From NCBI GenBank assembly GCA_964620595.1, contig CAZUHP010000008.1, positions 28,574-92,573 on the forward strand: DNA of 64,000 nt, written 5' to 3'. The stretch is from Desulfocarbo sp964620595 (lineage in GTDB: Bacteria; Desulfobacterota; Desulfarculia; Desulfarculales; Desulfarculaceae). The position numbers and the translations under genes are program-made. How positions within the stretch are numbered: the stretch's first letter is position 1; each line of letters starts with the position of its first letter. A model generated the notes under the pieces. That model did no database searches, was not told where the DNA came from, and worked only from the letters and a program-made list of their open reading frames with translations. Shown here in pieces: positions 30,704-39,717 of the stretch.

Positions 30704-32692
30704 TCAGGCAGAGAGCTTGGCCTTGGCTTCCTCCAGCTCCAGGGCCAGTTCCTCCCAGCGCTGGGTGAGCCGCTCCAGGCGGGCCTTGGCCTCGTCGTGG
30801 GCCCGGCTCAGCTCGGCCCAGCGCTCGGGGTCCTGGTAGGCCCCGGGGTCCACCATCTGCTCCACCAACTCGTCCAGGCGGGCGGTGGCCTCCTCCACCT
30901 GGGCCTCCACCTGGTCCAGCTTTTCCTTCAGCGGTTTCAGCTTGCGGTAGATGGCGTTGCGGGCCTCGGCCTCGGCCCGCTTCTGGGCGGCGCTCTTGCG
31001 CCGGCCGGCCGGCGCGGACTTGGCCGGGGCAGCCGGCCGGGGGCCTTGCCCCGCCGTCTTTTGGCTTTCCCCCTCCAACTCGGCGCCCAGCTTGTTCCGC
31101 CACAGCCGGTAGAAGTCGTCGAAGTTGCCCGGGCACACCGTGACCCGGCCGCCCTGCACGTAGGCCACCTTGTTGGCCACGGTGTTTATGAGGTGGCGGT
31201 CGTGGCTGATGAGCACGATGGTGCCCTGGTACTGTTCCAGGGCCTTTTCCAGCACCCGGCGGGAGGAGATGTCCAGGTGGTTGGTGGGCTCGTCCAGGAG
31301 CAGGAAGTTGGGCGCGGTGATGAGCAGCTTGGCCAGGACCAGGCGCGAGCGCTCCCCGCCCGAGAGCACCCGCACCTTCTTGAATACGTCGTCGCCCTTG
31401 AACAGGAAGGTGCCCAACAGCGAGCGCTGGCGGGACAGGGGCATGAGCCCGGCCACGGTGCCCAGCTCCTCCAGCACGGTGTGGTCCGGGTGCAGGTCCT
31501 CCAGGGCGTGCTGGGAGAACACCCCCATCTTGACCCGGCCGCCCACCAGGCGGCGGCCGCGCTGGGGCTGCACCAGGCCGGCCAGGAGCTTGAGCAGGGT
31601 GGACTTGCCCTGGCCGTTGCGGCCCAGAAGGGCCAGGCGGTCGCCGCGCTGCACCGAAAAGTCCAGGCCCTGGTACACCACGTTGTCGCCGTAGGCCATG
31701 TGAACCCCCAAAAGCTCCACCACCACCTGGGCCGAGCGGTCCGGCTGGGGCAGCTCGAAGTGGATGGCCTGGTCCCGCTGGGGCAGCTCCAGCTTCTCCA
31801 TGTTCTCCAGGGCCTTGAGTCGGGCCTGCACCTGCTTGGCCCGGTCCTTGCGCGAGCGGTTGCGCTCGATGAAGTTCTGCATGTCGCGGATGCGTTCCTG
31901 CTGGGCGTAATAGGCTTTTTCCTGGGCCTTGCGCCGCGACTCGCGCTGGGCCTCGAACTCGGAGTAGTTGCCGCCGTACACGTAGAGCTGGCCCTGGTCC
32001 AGTTCCACGATGCGGTTCACCACCTTGTCCAAGAACACCCGGTCGTGGCTGACCAGCACCAGGGAGGCGGGGCTCTTCACCAGTTGCCCCTCCAGCCAGA
32101 GCAGGGACTCCAGGTCCAGGTGGTTGGTGGGCTCGTCCAGGAGAATGATGTCCGGCGCGGAGAGGAGGATGCGGGCCAGGGCGGCGCGCATGAGCCAGCC
32201 GCCGGACAGGGTGCCCACGTCCCGCTGGAACTGGTCCTGGCTGAATCCCAGGCCGGAGAGCACCTTGCTGGCCCGGGCCTCCAGGTCGTAGCCGCCCAGG
32301 CCCTCGAACAGGGTCATGAGCTGGCCCTGACGGGCGAGAAGCTCCTCGGTCCTTTGCGGGTCCGGCCCGGCGGCCAGCTCCCGGTGTACCTGGCGCAGCT
32401 CGGCCTCCACCTCGCCCAGGCGGTCGCCGGTGTCCATGGCCAGCTCCAGCACGGTGCGGCCGCTCAAGGAGAGCAGCTCCTGGGGCAGATAACCCAGGCG
32501 CAGGTTCTTGGCCTTGAACACCTCGCCCCGGTCCGGCTCCACCTGGCCCAGGAAAAGGCCCAGGATGGTGGACTTGCCCGCGCCGTTGGGCCCCACCAGG
32601 CCCAGGCGTTCGCCGGGCCCCACCTGGAGGCTCACGCCCTTGAGGACCTCCTGCCGGCCATAGGCCTTGTAAACCTGGTGCAACGCGATCAT
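30704..32692 (-). CDS. ABC-F family ATP-binding protein
   Basis: A 662-aa soluble protein with two tandem ABC ATPase domains and no membrane segment, hence an ABC-F translation factor rather than a transporter. Walker A motifs are GPNGAGKST and GRNGQGKST. Signatures LSGGW and LSGGERSR are each followed by DEPTNHLD. The inter-domain linker is rich in Arg/Lys (FIERNRSRKDRAKQVQARLK), like the P-site tRNA-interaction motif. A C-terminal coiled coil (about 560-660) is of the Uup/YheS kind. The start is the Met of MIALHQVYKAYG; its ribosome-binding site is weak. Divergent from the next gene across 150 bp containing a TATAAT at 32772. Confidence 0.93.
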   Translation of the reverse strand: MIALHQVYKAYGRQEVLKGVSLQVGPGERLGLVGPNGAGKSTILGLFLGQVEPDRGEVFKAKNLRLGYLPQELLSLSGRTVLELAMDTGDRLGEVEAELRQVHRELAAGPDPQRTEELLARQGQLMTLFEGLGGYDLEARASKVLSGLGFSQDQFQRDVGTLSGGWLMRAALARILLSAPDIILLDEPTNHLDLESLLWLEGQLVKSPASLVLVSHDRVFLDKVVNRIVELDQGQLYVYGGNYSEFEAQRESRRKAQEKAYYAQQERIRDMQNFIERNRSRKDRAKQVQARLKALENMEKLELPQRDQAIHFELPQPDRSAQVVVELLGVHMAYGDNVVYQGLDFSVQRGDRLALLGRNGQGKSTLLKLLAGLVQPQRGRRLVGGRVKMGVFSQHALEDLHPDHTVLEELGTVAGLMPLSRQRSLLGTFLFKGDDVFKKVRVLSGGERSRLVLAKLLITAPNFLLLDEPTNHLDISSRRVLEKALEQYQGTIVLISHDRHLINTVANKVAYVQGGRVTVCPGNFDDFYRLWRNKLGAELEGESQKTAGQGPRPAAPAKSAPAGRRKSAAQKRAEAEARNAIYRKLKPLKEKLDQVEAQVEEATARLDELVEQMVDPGAYQDPERWAELSRAHDEAKARLERLTQRWEELALELEEAKAKLSA

Positions 32693-32841
32693 GGGCCAGT
32701 TGATACCATCCGGCAGCCCCCCTGGCAAGACGGCGCCGGCCCGGGCCCATGCCCGCAGCCGTTCCTTTTGGTATAATTTCCCAGTGCCAGCCTGCTCCTC
32801 CCACCCTCTACCCCTCAAACTTGCCCCAAGGAGTGATCCTA

Positions 32842-35800
32842 GTGCCGTCCCGCTTTGCCGTTCGCCCCGTGATAATACTGCTGGCGGCCCTGATGGTGGC
32901 CGCCGCCTTTTTCGCCGCGCCGGGCCTTTGCGCCGAAAAGGCCCCCTTCTCCCTGGAGACCCAGGAGAAGTGGCTCTGGGAGTCCATAGAAGAGGCGATC
33001 CTGGAGATGCACCAGAGCCCGGCCGAGCTGAAGAAGACCCTGGAGCACCTGCGGGGCACCGGCGGCGGCTCCTGGCTCAACAACACCACGGGCAAGGGAT
33101 CGGACATCGACTTCACCCTGGGCTCCTCGGACCCCAAGCTGGAGGAGGAACTCACCCGCCGGGTGCGCCAGGGCATAGAGAGGCGCTATGAGGCCGCCCT
33201 CAAGAAGGCGGCCAGGCAGGGACGCTTCAAGCACCTGTCCGTGCCCAAGGGGCCGGACGTGAAGGTGGTGCACAGCCGGGTGCGCGACTGGGACGAGCTG
33301 TTCACCGGCCCCACCGGCCAGAGGTTCTTCCTGGACTACGCCAACCGCACCGGCGGCGGCGTGGCCTGCTTCAAGTGGGAGCCGGTGCTCGACGCCAAGG
33401 GCAGGGTGGTGGGGCTCAAGCGGATGCGCGAGGTCACCGAGGAGTTCTGGCGGGTGACCCAGGGCAAGGTGCCCAAGTACCTCACCAACCCCTCCAAGTT
33501 CGTGGACGAGAGCCTGGCCATGCTGGCCAAGGCGGGCAAGGGCTCGGTGGACGCCCGGGCGCGGGCCGCGGCCAAGTATCTGAACAACACCCAGGAATGG
33601 CTGGTGCCCGGCCTGGAGAAGCAGTGGGGCGCCAGGCTGAACCAGCTCCGGGCCGATCCTAACCAGCGCCAGTTTGCCAAGTTCCTGTTGGATATCAAGA
33701 AAAAGCCCCTTGCCGAGCAGAAGGAGCTTTTGAAGATTCATTTCGGGGTGAAGACCGACGAGGAGGTGGGCCGCAAGCTGGCCCAGTTCGCCGATAGGGT
33801 GGAGAGCCACCTGGCCAGGATGAGCGACGACATGAAGTACCTGGGCCAGCTCTCCCGCAGCGGCCGGCTCCAGCGCCTGGGCGGCCCCGCCCGCGCCCTG
33901 GGTCTGCGCAAGGCCCTGATGGAGGCCTTTGCCAGCGCCACCGGCCGGGTGATGCTGGCCGCGGACGTGGTGGGCATCATCCTGGCCTACCAGGACGGCG
34001 GGCCGGGCGCGGCCGCCCTGGAGACCGCCTCGGTGGCCGCCTCCATGGCGGTGCCGCCGGCGGCCATCGCCGCCCTGGTGGCCGACGTGGGCCGCCAGGT
34101 GTTCAAGGCCGCGGCCACCTGGGCGATCAACGCGGCCATCTTCGACCCCATCAACGACATGGCCATCCGCAAGTTCTACCAGCCGGGCAGCTCCTGCTAC
34201 CTGTTCCGCAACGGCACCATACCCTTTGCCAGCCCCTTCCGGGGTCTGACCCGGGAGACCATCGCCTACAAGTTCTCCAGCCAGGCCCAGATACGCGCGG
34301 CCACCAACCGCTTCCTGCACGCGGCCAAGGGCGCGGGCTGCGCCTGGTTCGCCACCGCCGGCGAGGGCGACATCACCGGCCGGCTTTTCGGGAGGCTCTA
34401 CCGCGATTTCCTGGTCAGCCAGGAGATAGCCGCCAAGGTGCAGGAACTGGCCCTCAAGGCCCGGGCCGGCGAGTACCTGCCTCCCTTGCATGCCTTCCGG
34501 GTGTTGGTGAACGGGCGCCTGGTAAGCCCCACCAGCGCTGGCGGCCGCCACGGCCAGGCCCGCTTCCTGCAAAAGGTGGCGCCCGGCCAGGGGGCGGAGT
34601 TCAAGATAAAGATCGCCCGGGAATACGGCATGTGGCAGGGCCTGGACCCCAAGGCCGAGTCCCTCTACAAGGTATGGGGCCAGCACGGTGGCTATGCCGC
34701 CATGCGGCGCTACGCGGAAAAGCACACCCTGCGCCAATACCTCACCGGCGCGGCCCCCTCGCTGGTGGCGGTGTCCTGGAAGGCGCCGCCGGGCTGGCGC
34801 CTGGCCGGCGAGCGGCCGGGCACCCGCGAGTTCTACCTGTCCAACCCCCAGCGGGTCCAGTGGCGCTACTTCACCCGCACCGTGGCCATCACCCCCGGCC
34901 AGGGCGCCAAGGGACGGGCCCAGGCGGACTTGACCCTGACCCTGGTCAGCGACACCCCGGGGGTGGCGCCCCAGACCTACAAGCTGGTGCTGGCCGCCGA
35001 GCTGGCCGGCCAGGCGCAAAAGCCGGCCCCGCCGGCCAAGCCCTATAGGACCGACGCCCGGGTGGGGCTGTCCGCGGACAAGACCAGCCGGCCCCTGGAG
35101 GGCAAGGTGGTGGTCTCCGCCGTGGTTAGCGGCGGCAAGGGCCCCTTCACCCTGCATCTTCGGATCAAGACGCCGGGCGGCAAGGTGTTCAAGGAGGCCA
35201 GCGCCACCCTAAAGGGCCGCAAGGCGCGCATCACCTGGGGCAGCCGGGTGCCCAAGCCGGGGGTCTACCGCATATTGGCCTATGTGGACGACGCGGCCGG
35301 CGGTTCCTCCCTGTGGAGCCGTCCGCTTGCCATCACGGTGACCGGGGAGAAAAAGCCGGAGCCGGCCCCCCTGGTCGCGCCCAAGCCCGAGCCCAAGCCG
35401 CGGCCCCGCCGGGTACCCTGCGGCAAGTACACGACCCTCAAGACCTTCACCGGCAAGAGCCCGAAAAAGGGGCCGGTGTTCACCGACACCAGGCACGCCC
35501 CCCCCACGGCGGAGTATGGCGTTGACCTGCCCGGACCGGGCACCTTGCGCATCACCGTCACCTGCTGGGGCAAGCACCGTTTCGCCAACCACGAGTACGG
35601 GGCCTGCCGCGGGCGGGCCCGGGCGGTGCTCTCCAGCTCCCCGGAAGTGGGCCTGAACGGCCACTGGGTGGCGGGCGGGAGATACTTCCCCGGGGTGGTG
35701 GACCGGGGCAGGAACTCATACTCCTGGAAGGTGAAGGCCGGCGGCCGGGTGGGCATCAAGTTCACGCCCGAATGGTGCCGCTACGAGGAAATCCGGAGCG

Positions 35801-35910
35801 GCAACAAGAAAGTCCGGCGATGCGCCTGCACCTTGAGTGATGGGGTGGGATACTCGACCTTCAGCCATAGCTACCAGATCAAGGTTGAGTTCAAGCCCTC
35901 CTGCAAGTGA
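32842..35910 (+). CDS. Large exported protein of unknown function
   Basis: A 1022-aa protein starting at GTG with AAGGAG 8 nt upstream. Residues 1-31 form a signal peptide (VIILLAALMVAAAFFAAPG, LCA). Residues about 85-100 contain GKGSDIDFTLGS, like the GS-x-SDxD core of nucleotidyltransferases, but exported nucleotidyltransferases are not expected, so this may be chance. Ala/Val-rich hydrophobic helices (about 370-420) could insert in a membrane. Residues about 735-835 form a bacterial Ig-like domain (SADKTSRPLEGKVVVSAVVS). The C-terminal 170 residues are Cys-containing and end in KPSCK. No homologue is recognised. Its single-gene unit is closed by a hairpin. Confidence 0.8.
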   Translation: MPSRFAVRPVIILLAALMVAAAFFAAPGLCAEKAPFSLETQEKWLWESIEEAILEMHQSPAELKKTLEHLRGTGGGSWLNNTTGKGSDIDFTLGSSDPKLEEELTRRVRQGIERRYEAALKKAARQGRFKHLSVPKGPDVKVVHSRVRDWDELFTGPTGQRFFLDYANRTGGGVACFKWEPVLDAKGRVVGLKRMREVTEEFWRVTQGKVPKYLTNPSKFVDESLAMLAKAGKGSVDARARAAAKYLNNTQEWLVPGLEKQWGARLNQLRADPNQRQFAKFLLDIKKKPLAEQKELLKIHFGVKTDEEVGRKLAQFADRVESHLARMSDDMKYLGQLSRSGRLQRLGGPARALGLRKALMEAFASATGRVMLAADVVGIILAYQDGGPGAAALETASVAASMAVPPAAIAALVADVGRQVFKAAATWAINAAIFDPINDMAIRKFYQPGSSCYLFRNGTIPFASPFRGLTRETIAYKFSSQAQIRAATNRFLHAAKGAGCAWFATAGEGDITGRLFGRLYRDFLVSQEIAAKVQELALKARAGEYLPPLHAFRVLVNGRLVSPTSAGGRHGQARFLQKVAPGQGAEFKIKIAREYGMWQGLDPKAESLYKVWGQHGGYAAMRRYAEKHTLRQYLTGAAPSLVAVSWKAPPGWRLAGERPGTREFYLSNPQRVQWRYFTRTVAITPGQGAKGRAQADLTLTLVSDTPGVAPQTYKLVLAAELAGQAQKPAPPAKPYRTDARVGLSADKTSRPLEGKVVVSAVVSGGKGPFTLHLRIKTPGGKVFKEASATLKGRKARITWGSRVPKPGVYRILAYVDDAAGGSSLWSRPLAITVTGEKKPEPAPLVAPKPEPKPRPRRVPCGKYTTLKTFTGKSPKKGPVFTDTRHAPPTAEYGVDLPGPGTLRITVTCWGKHRFANHEYGACRGRARAVLSSSPEVGLNGHWVAGGRYFPGVVDRGRNSYSWKVKAGGRVGIKFTPEWCRYEEIRSGNKKVRRCACTLSDGVGYSTFSHSYQIKVEFKPSCK

Positions 35911-35924
35911 GCTGAGCCAGGCCG

Positions 35925-35963
35925 CGGCCGGGGCAAGGGGGCTAGGCCCCCGCGCCCCGGCCG
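35925..35963 (+). terminator. GC-rich double hairpin terminator
   Basis: CGGCCGGGGC pairs with GCCCCGGCCG, with an inner GGGGG/CCCCC pair, right after the stop of the exported-protein gene and followed by TGTTAT. The structure is strong but the T-run is weak. Confidence 0.65.
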
Positions 35964-35998
35964 TGTTATGATGCCTCCCGCCGGGCAAGGAGGTGCAG

Positions 35999-37297
35999 TT
36001 GCAGCCCGCTCCGTGGTACTACAATCTGATAAGCGCCGCCGGGTTGCTTTTGATCTGCGGTCTGGCCTGGCTCACGGGCCGCAACCGCGGCCGGGTGCGG
36101 GTGGCCACTCTCCTGTGGGGGGTGGCCATCATGCTGGCCATGGGCGCGGCGGTGTTCCTGCTGCCAGTGGGGCGGGTGGCGCTGCTTTGGCTCAACCAGG
36201 CGGTGGTGGCCCTTCTGGACCACGCCCAGGCGGGCATCAAGTTCCTCTTCGGCCCCCTGGCCGTCCCTCCGGGCGAAAAGGGCTCCCTGGGTTTCATCCT
36301 GGCGGTGCAGGCGCTGCCCACGGTGGTCTTTTTCATGGCGCTCACCGCGCTCTTGTACCAGGCCGGGGTGATGCAGCGGGTGGTGCGCCTGTTCGCCCGC
36401 TTGTTCGTGCGTACCCTGGGCACCAGCGGGGCCGAGTCCCTGGGCGTGGCCTCCACCATCTTCGTGGGCGTGGAGTCGGCCGGCATGGTGCGTCCCTTTT
36501 TGGCCGATCTCACCCGCTCCGAGTTCTTTTGCCTGCTCACCGCCTGCATGGCCACGGTGGCCTCCTCCACCATGGGAGTGTACGTGGCCACACTGAGAGG
36601 GGTTTTCCCCAATATCGCCGGGCACTTGGTCAGCGCGTCCATCATCTCGGCCCCGGCGGCCATCGTGGTGGCCAAGCTCATGGAGCCTGAAACCGGCGAG
36701 CCCCTCACCGCCGGCCATACCGTGGACCCGGAGGCGGGCCGCTACGGCGGCTACATGGAGGCCGTCACCCAGGGATCAATGGAGGGCGTCAAGCTGGTGG
36801 TGGGCATCGTGGCGCTGTTGATCAGCTTTCTGGGCCTGGTCTCCCTGGCCGACGGCCTGGTGGGCTGGCTGGGCGGGCTGGCCGGGGTCGAGAACCTCAG
36901 CTTGCAGGGCATCCTGGCCTATGGGGCCTGGCCCTTGTCCCTGGCCATGGGCGTGCCCCCGGTTGACGCCGGCCAGGTGGCCGCCCTTTTGGGCGAGCGG
37001 GTGCTGGTGACCGAGATCCCGGCCTATGTCAAGCTGGCCGCTTTCCTGAAGGAGGGTAGCCTGGTCTATACCCGCAGCGCCCTGTTGGCCTCCTATGCCT
37101 TGTGCGGCTTTGCCCACGTGGGTTCGGTGGCTATCTTCGTGGGTGGTTTCGGGGCCTTGGCCCCCGGCCGCCTGGGTGAGCTGAGCCGCATGGGGCTCAA
37201 GGCCCTGTGGGCCGCTACCTTGGCCACCCTGCTCACCGGCTGCGTGGCGGGGATTTTCGCCAGTGGGGGCGGTGGGTTGCTGGGGGTGGGCTCCTGA
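35999..37297 (+). CDS. Concentrative nucleoside transporter (CNT family)
   Basis: A 432-aa multi-pass membrane protein with about ten hydrophobic segments. Conserved CNT features include the GVESAGMVRPF segment, the central SASIISAPAAIVVAKLM-type motif and a C-terminal pore region (YALCGFAHVGSVAIFVGG). It imports nucleosides with Na+ or H+. The start is a TTG placed 5 nt after AAGGAGG; GTG 35993 overlaps that site and is less likely. The gene stands alone between a terminator and the FapA gene. Confidence 0.88.
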   Translation: MQPAPWYYNLISAAGLLLICGLAWLTGRNRGRVRVATLLWGVAIMLAMGAAVFLLPVGRVALLWLNQAVVALLDHAQAGIKFLFGPLAVPPGEKGSLGFILAVQALPTVVFFMALTALLYQAGVMQRVVRLFARLFVRTLGTSGAESLGVASTIFVGVESAGMVRPFLADLTRSEFFCLLTACMATVASSTMGVYVATLRGVFPNIAGHLVSASIISAPAAIVVAKLMEPETGEPLTAGHTVDPEAGRYGGYMEAVTQGSMEGVKLVVGIVALLISFLGLVSLADGLVGWLGGLAGVENLSLQGILAYGAWPLSLAMGVPPVDAGQVAALLGERVLVTEIPAYVKLAAFLKEGSLVYTRSALLASYALCGFAHVGSVAIFVGGFGALAPGRLGELSRMGLKALWAATLATLLTGCVAGIFASGGGGLLGVGS

Positions 37298-37384
37298 GGG
37301 GAAGCTCGACAAAGGGGTGGCCGATTTGTTAGACTTACATTTTGATACATTTGCCCCCTTGGCCTCCAAGCATGGCAGGAGGAC

Positions 37385-38932
37385 ATGAGCACCGATCCAT
37401 CTGAAAAGGCCCAGGGCCAAGGCAAGGCCGCCCAGCTGGGGATCGAGATCGCTGACAGCGGTCTGGTGGCCCGGCTCTATGGCCGTGCCGCCCCCGGCCA
37501 GGACCAGACCGAGATTCAACAGCAAATCGTCAGGATCCTGCGCGACGAGGGGATCAAGCACGGCATCCAGCCCCAGGCCCTCAGGGAGGCGGTGGAGGCC
37601 CTGGTCAAGGGCGAGACCCTGGAGGGGGTGGTGGTGGCCCAGGGGCGGAAGCCCCAGCCCGGCCAGGACGCCCACATCGAAGTCAAGGTCACCCTGGAGT
37701 CCGAGCGGGTGGGCCGCCGGACCAAGGACGGTCACATCGACTTCCGCGACAAGGGGCCCTTGCCGGTGGTGGAGGTGGGCACCACCTTGGCGGTGCTCAC
37801 CCCGGCGATACCCGGCCAGCCCGGGGTCACGGTGCGCGGCGAGGTCATCCAGCCGCCCCAGCCCCGCATACTCAAGTTCCGCAAGGGCCACGGGGTGAAG
37901 ATCGAACAGGACGGCCGGGTGGCAGTGGCCGCGGTCCAGGGAATGGCGATCCGGCGCGAGGAGGACCTCTTCGAGGTCCACGAAGTCCTGATGATCGACG
38001 GCGACGTGGATTTCGAGTCCGGGCACATCGACTTCCCGGGCGTGGTCAAGGTGGGCGGGGCGGTGCTTTCGGACTTCAAGGTGCGTTGCTACGAGTTGCA
38101 CGTGGGCGAGCTGGAGCCCCGCAGCACGGTGGAGGTGCGCGACAACCTCACGGTCAGGGGCGGCATCATGGGCGCCCAGGTCAAGGTGGGCGGCAAGGTG
38201 GTGGCCCGCTTCGCCCGCGACAGCAAGATAACCTGCAAGGGCGATTTCGTGGCCGAGACCGAGATCGTGCAGTGCGACATAGAGTCCGAGGGCAAGGTCA
38301 GCCTCACCGCGGTGGGGGGCCGGGTGGTCAACAGCCGCATCGCCGCGGTCAAGGGGGTGGTGGTGGGCGAGATCGTCAGCACCGGCTCGGGCGGCTCCAA
38401 GATCCGCCTGGGGGTGCGTCCCGAGTTCGAGCAGGCGGTGTATGCGGCGCGCAAGCGGGTGGAGGACCTGGAAAAGGAGATCCAGGACCTGAGCGAGATA
38501 GTCCAGGCCCAGCAGGAGGAGCTGGTCACCACCGAGGAGGATCTGCGGGGGCTCATCAAGGCGATCAAGGACCCGGCCCAGCAGGCCAACCGCGAGAACT
38601 TGTTGAGCCAGATGGAAATGATCAAGCCCATGCGCGAGACCCTCAAGGAGGGGGTGGCCTCTGGCCGCGCCCGCCTGGACGAGTTGTCCTATGAGTTGCA
38701 GCGCCAGCGCGAGAAGCTGGCGGAGATGGAGACGGTGATGCCCTCGGGCGCGGTGTGGCTGCATGTGCGCGTTTCAGCCGGGGCCACCACCGAGATCCGC
38801 GGCCCCCGCACCAGCCGGGTCCTGAACAACAAGGAAGGCCCCTTCTCCGCCCGGGAGGTGCTGGTCAAGGACAAGCAGACCGGCCAGTCCAAGCCCATGA
38901 TCCAGATGACCAACCTGCGTTTGAGGGCCTAG
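37385..38932 (+). CDS. FapA-domain (DUF342) protein
   Basis: A 515-aa cytoplasmic protein. The N-terminal region (to about 145) precedes a right-handed beta-helix-like FapA domain at about 150-340, rich in short repeats (GDVDFESGHIDFPGVVKVGG, GVVVGEIVS). A coiled coil (about 350-455, VEDLEKEIQDLSEIVQAQQE) and a small C-terminal domain follow. FapA/DUF342 proteins are linked to cell-surface polymers, flagella or chemotaxis in other bacteria, but no such gene is nearby. AGGAGG precedes the ATG. A weak TTGTTA...GATACA element lies about 60 bp upstream. Confidence 0.88.
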   Translation: MSTDPSEKAQGQGKAAQLGIEIADSGLVARLYGRAAPGQDQTEIQQQIVRILRDEGIKHGIQPQALREAVEALVKGETLEGVVVAQGRKPQPGQDAHIEVKVTLESERVGRRTKDGHIDFRDKGPLPVVEVGTTLAVLTPAIPGQPGVTVRGEVIQPPQPRILKFRKGHGVKIEQDGRVAVAAVQGMAIRREEDLFEVHEVLMIDGDVDFESGHIDFPGVVKVGGAVLSDFKVRCYELHVGELEPRSTVEVRDNLTVRGGIMGAQVKVGGKVVARFARDSKITCKGDFVAETEIVQCDIESEGKVSLTAVGGRVVNSRIAAVKGVVVGEIVSTGSGGSKIRLGVRPEFEQAVYAARKRVEDLEKEIQDLSEIVQAQQEELVTTEEDLRGLIKAIKDPAQQANRENLLSQMEMIKPMRETLKEGVASGRARLDELSYELQRQREKLAEMETVMPSGAVWLHVRVSAGATTEIRGPRTSRVLNNKEGPFSAREVLVKDKQTGQSKPMIQMTNLRLRA

Positions 38933-38944
38933 CCCGGCCTTGTT

Positions 38945-38964
38945 GCCCCCCCCTGCGGGGGCTT
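38945..38964 (+). terminator. Short GC hairpin after the FapA gene
   Basis: GCCCCC pairs with GGGGGC around CCCTGC and is followed by only TT. It lies 12 bp past the stop codon. A weak terminator at best. Confidence 0.35.
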
Positions 38965-39027
38965 CCCGGTTATCCCGTTGAAATAACCTGCTTTAGCGCT
39001 GCCGGCTCAGGAGGACCTGCTCCTGCG

Positions 39028-39055
39028 TTGACAGATACCGACTAGTCGGTATCAT
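39028..39055 (+). promoter_or_regulatory. TetR operator overlapping a strong sigma-70 promoter
   Basis: GATACCGACTAGTCGGTATC (39034-39053) is a perfect 20-bp palindrome lying between TTGACA (39028-39033) and TATCAT (39050-39055, spacing 16). Repressor binding would block polymerase directly. This is the expected autoregulated operator of the adjacent tetR and efflux operon. Confidence 0.88.
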
Positions 39056-39072
39056 TGAGCCAGGAGGTCCTC

Positions 39073-39714
39073 ATGTGCCCGGTCAAGAAGACAGCCAAGC
39101 GCCAGAAGCTGCCCGAGGAGGTGCGCCGCGCCAGCATCCTGGAGGCCGCCCACCAGCTCTTTGCCCAGCACGGTTTCCAGGCCACCACCATGGACCAGGT
39201 GGCTGCCCGGGCCGGGCTGACCAAGGGCGGGCTCTACTTTCATTTCAAGGACAAGCGCACCTTGTTCGGCGCGGTGGTGGCCAACCACATAAACTTCATC
39301 GACCAGCGCTTGGCCGAGCTGCAAAGCGAGGTGGGCGACCCTGAACAGCGCCTGCGCCAGTTCTTCCAGGCCATGGTGGAGGAGATGTCCGGCGAGTTTC
39401 TCCGGGTGGACCAGCCGGAAGGCTTTCCCGGCGCGGTGGAGGTTTTCATGGAGGGCCACCGCCTCATGTTCGCCCAGGGCGACATACGCGGGGTCTACCG
39501 GCGGGTGCGCTCCTTTGTGGCCCAGGCCGTGGAGGCGGGCCTGAAAGAGGGCCTTTTCCCCCAGGCCGACCCCGAGGCGGCCGCCGTGGCGGCGGTGTCC
39601 TTGATCATCGGCTTGTACCTGCAATACGCCTCGGATCCCAAGGCTTTCGATTTCTTCGCCATGGCCGAGCGCCTGTGCGAGGGCTTCATCGCTGGTCTCA
39701 AGAGGGGAGTCTAG
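39073..39714 (+). CDS. TetR/AcrR family transcriptional regulator
   Basis: A 213-aa repressor. The N-terminal helix-turn-helix (about 20-65) contains ILEAAHQLFAQHGFQATTMD and TKGGLYFHFKDKRTLF. The C-terminal helical ligand pocket is typical in length. The ATG lies 6 nt after AGGAGG and 20 bp after the palindromic operator. It is the first gene of an efflux operon, so it probably represses its own transcription and that of the RND pump until a toxic ligand binds. Confidence 0.93.
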   Translation: MCPVKKTAKRQKLPEEVRRASILEAAHQLFAQHGFQATTMDQVAARAGLTKGGLYFHFKDKRTLFGAVVANHINFIDQRLAELQSEVGDPEQRLRQFFQAMVEEMSGEFLRVDQPEGFPGAVEVFMEGHRLMFAQGDIRGVYRRVRSFVAQAVEAGLKEGLFPQADPEAAAVAAVSLIIGLYLQYASDPKAFDFFAMAERLCEGFIAGLKRGV

Positions 39715-39717
39715 AGC

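Noticed and set aside
32929..33140. Nucleotidyltransferase activity for the 1022-aa exported protein
   Set aside because: Only the short GSDIDFT match supports it; the protein has a signal peptide and no other nucleotidyltransferase residues are visible.
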